From Phytopythium helicoides (taxonomy: Eukaryota > Oomycota > Peronosporomycetes > Pythiales > Pythiaceae), in contig JANFNE010000009.1 in NCBI GenBank assembly GCA_024867545.1, positions 594,501-658,500 of the forward strand: DNA of 64,000 nt. Direction: 5' to 3'. The position numbers and the translations under genes were made by a program. The notes under the pieces were generated by a model. It was given only the letters and a program-made list of their open reading frames with translations. It made no database searches and was not told where the DNA came from. The stretch's first letter is position 1; each line of letters opens with the position of its first letter. Shown here in pieces: positions 62,901 to 64,000 of this stretch.

Positions 62901-64000
62901 TCCACTGTGCGACGGTCGTCATCATTGGATGTCGAGCACGCCTACCACAATTCACACGCGTTTTGTGTTATTGAACATATAATCAGAGGTAGTGAGAGGT
63001 ATTCGCTGCGGGCTTACTGTTACGACTTTGTTGAGGAGCTCACGACTCGGACCCTTTACAGATGGATTCTGCAACCATGTGTCGAGGTTTTCCGCAGCAA
63101 GTACCCGCGCTTGTGGTACGCTCGCGAAGTCTGCAAGTGTCATGATTATATTGCGCATCACATTTGCGTTTGTCCCACCCATATTGCTGGTCCCCGGCTT
63201 GTCCTTCTCCAGCTCTGCGAGGCGGAGTCGCAGCTGATTAATGATCAAATCACGCATCTCTTGTCGAATCTTCGATCCGTGAAAGCGCTGTTTCACGAGC
63301 GCGGAATCACCGATTGGGTCGGCGTTGACAATTGTCTTGACGTTTCGAACAAAGAGTTGGCTGAGCTCATGGTCCACCCAATTTCGCGAGTACAATGAGT
63401 CGTCCAAAAAGACCTTGACGCTGTCCTCTGGCCATTCATGGACGTCCTGCGTGATGAAAGAAAGTTGAAAGTCAAACACCCACACTGCTTATCCCTTTCT
63501 AGGTAGCTCTTACCTTGAGGATCTGCACCAACATGTTTGAAACCAGCACTGGCAAGGGAATCTCAGTGATTTCTGCGGAAGATGAGTTGCCAGAGCTACC
63601 TGTAGCAGATGATGATGACCCAGGCCGTGTTGGATGGATAAGATCACTCGGTCCGTTCTGGTCTTTGTGGCCGACATAGTGCTTCGATCGGAGCAATCGA
63701 AGCAAGTACTTCAGCACTGAAGGAGCCGCAAAGCGCTACAAAAAGTATTCATGCGAATGGAATCAGCACAATTGAAACCAATGAAGCAGTGAGCATTATC
63801 ATATTACCTGGGGCTGCTGCTTCACGGCACCTAGAATGCCCACACAAAACAAGCGAGTTGGAGGGCGAGCCTCTTTGATCACACGTCCACACTCCTCCGT
63901 AAGCAGCTGATAGTTAAGAAGGCGTCCTTAGTGAGCGGTTTCAGTTTTGACTCTGCGAGAAGCAGATTATCAGTCACGCACCTCAAGAAGCTGCTGTTCA
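56979..64000 (-). CDS. INTS1: Integrator complex subunit 1 (partial, 5' end outside window)
   Basis: Nine exons are visible on the minus strand: 64000..63982 (partial), 63906..63808, 63735..63514, 63446..63018, 62941..61550, 61508..61407, 61338..58372, 58298..57960 and 57890..56979, totalling about 2,160 residues; human INTS1 has about 2,190. Similarity is clear in EWPEDSVKVFLDDSLYSRNW, DLLLKMKLKSTM, PPPAILEHLHTLDRKFRLG followed by RKCRNPDFLMEM, and WWIADIV. INTS1 is the large HEAT-repeat scaffold of the Integrator, which cleaves snRNA and other nascent RNA polymerase II transcripts in the nucleus. A Gly/Ser/Thr-rich low-complexity linker lies near the middle of exon 5 (about 62060-62180). 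All joins are phase-consistent, with donors mostly GTAAGN. Only the first exons and the start codon are missing. Confidence 0.9.

Noticed and set aside
1..64000. CRISPR arrays, insertion sequences, tRNA or rRNA genes
   Set aside because: No regularly spaced repeats, no transposase, and no tRNA-like TPsiC/anticodon pattern was found by eye; a tRNAscan and Rfam search would be decisive.

Overview
The window is eukaryotic nuclear DNA, most likely from an oomycete (Peronosporomycetes, Stramenopila). The evidence is compact GC-rich genes, short introns (about 55-110 nt) with GT..AG ends, tight intergenic gaps, flagellar genes (DRC4/GAS8 and a sperm-tail PG-rich repeat protein), and a protein resembling the oomycete M96 mating-specific family. 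The species cannot be named from sequence alone. There is no operon logic; the genes lie on both strands and most are ordinary housekeeping genes. I saw no insertion sequence, complete transposon, CRISPR array, tRNA or rRNA.

Layout. 0-17 kb: BUD13 (partial), an equilibrative nucleoside transporter, a DCAF11/WDR23 WD40 protein, a UBR1/2-type N-degron E3 ligase, an NT-C2 coiled-coil protein, and two tandem DPF-motif proteins that look like endocytic adaptors (one with a PDZ domain, the other Gly/Met-rich). 17-30 kb: an M96/START-like protein, an ankyrin-FYVE protein, the tRNA methyltransferase TRM10, an STPG protein, the tRNA wobble-modifying enzyme ALKBH8, and succinyl-CoA ligase alpha. 30-41 kb: a small unknown gene, a CENP-B-type HTH protein, DRC4, a trans-aconitate methyltransferase-like protein, a membrane-anchored RanBP2-zinc-finger HECT ligase, a permuted NlpC/P60-like cysteine hydrolase, and a nicotinamidase/isochorismatase-like hydrolase. 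41-57 kb: clathrin heavy chain, a 1,502-residue unknown protein, an AGC kinase with a DFD motif, PET117, an unknown 311-residue protein, and PIG-F. 57-64 kb: Integrator subunit 1 (INTS1), running off the right edge.

Themes. Several genes concern clathrin and endosomal traffic (clathrin heavy chain, two DPF proteins, the FYVE protein). Others concern ubiquitin ligation (UBR, HECT, DCAF11), RNA processing or tRNA modification (BUD13, INTS1, TRM10, ALKBH8), the flagellum (DRC4, STPG), and mitochondria or metabolism (PET117, succinyl-CoA ligase). Exon structures were worked out by hand from reading-frame continuity, GT/AG sites and family similarity. By my count about 51 introns were placed, and nearly half have C at donor position +4. 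The most interesting points are the Gly/Met-rich tail shared by clathrin heavy chain and a DPF protein, the transmembrane HECT ligase, the atypical FYVE finger, and the PIG-F 5' end, where an unspliced intron would give a tail-anchored protein. I found no clear candidate for a wholly new system.
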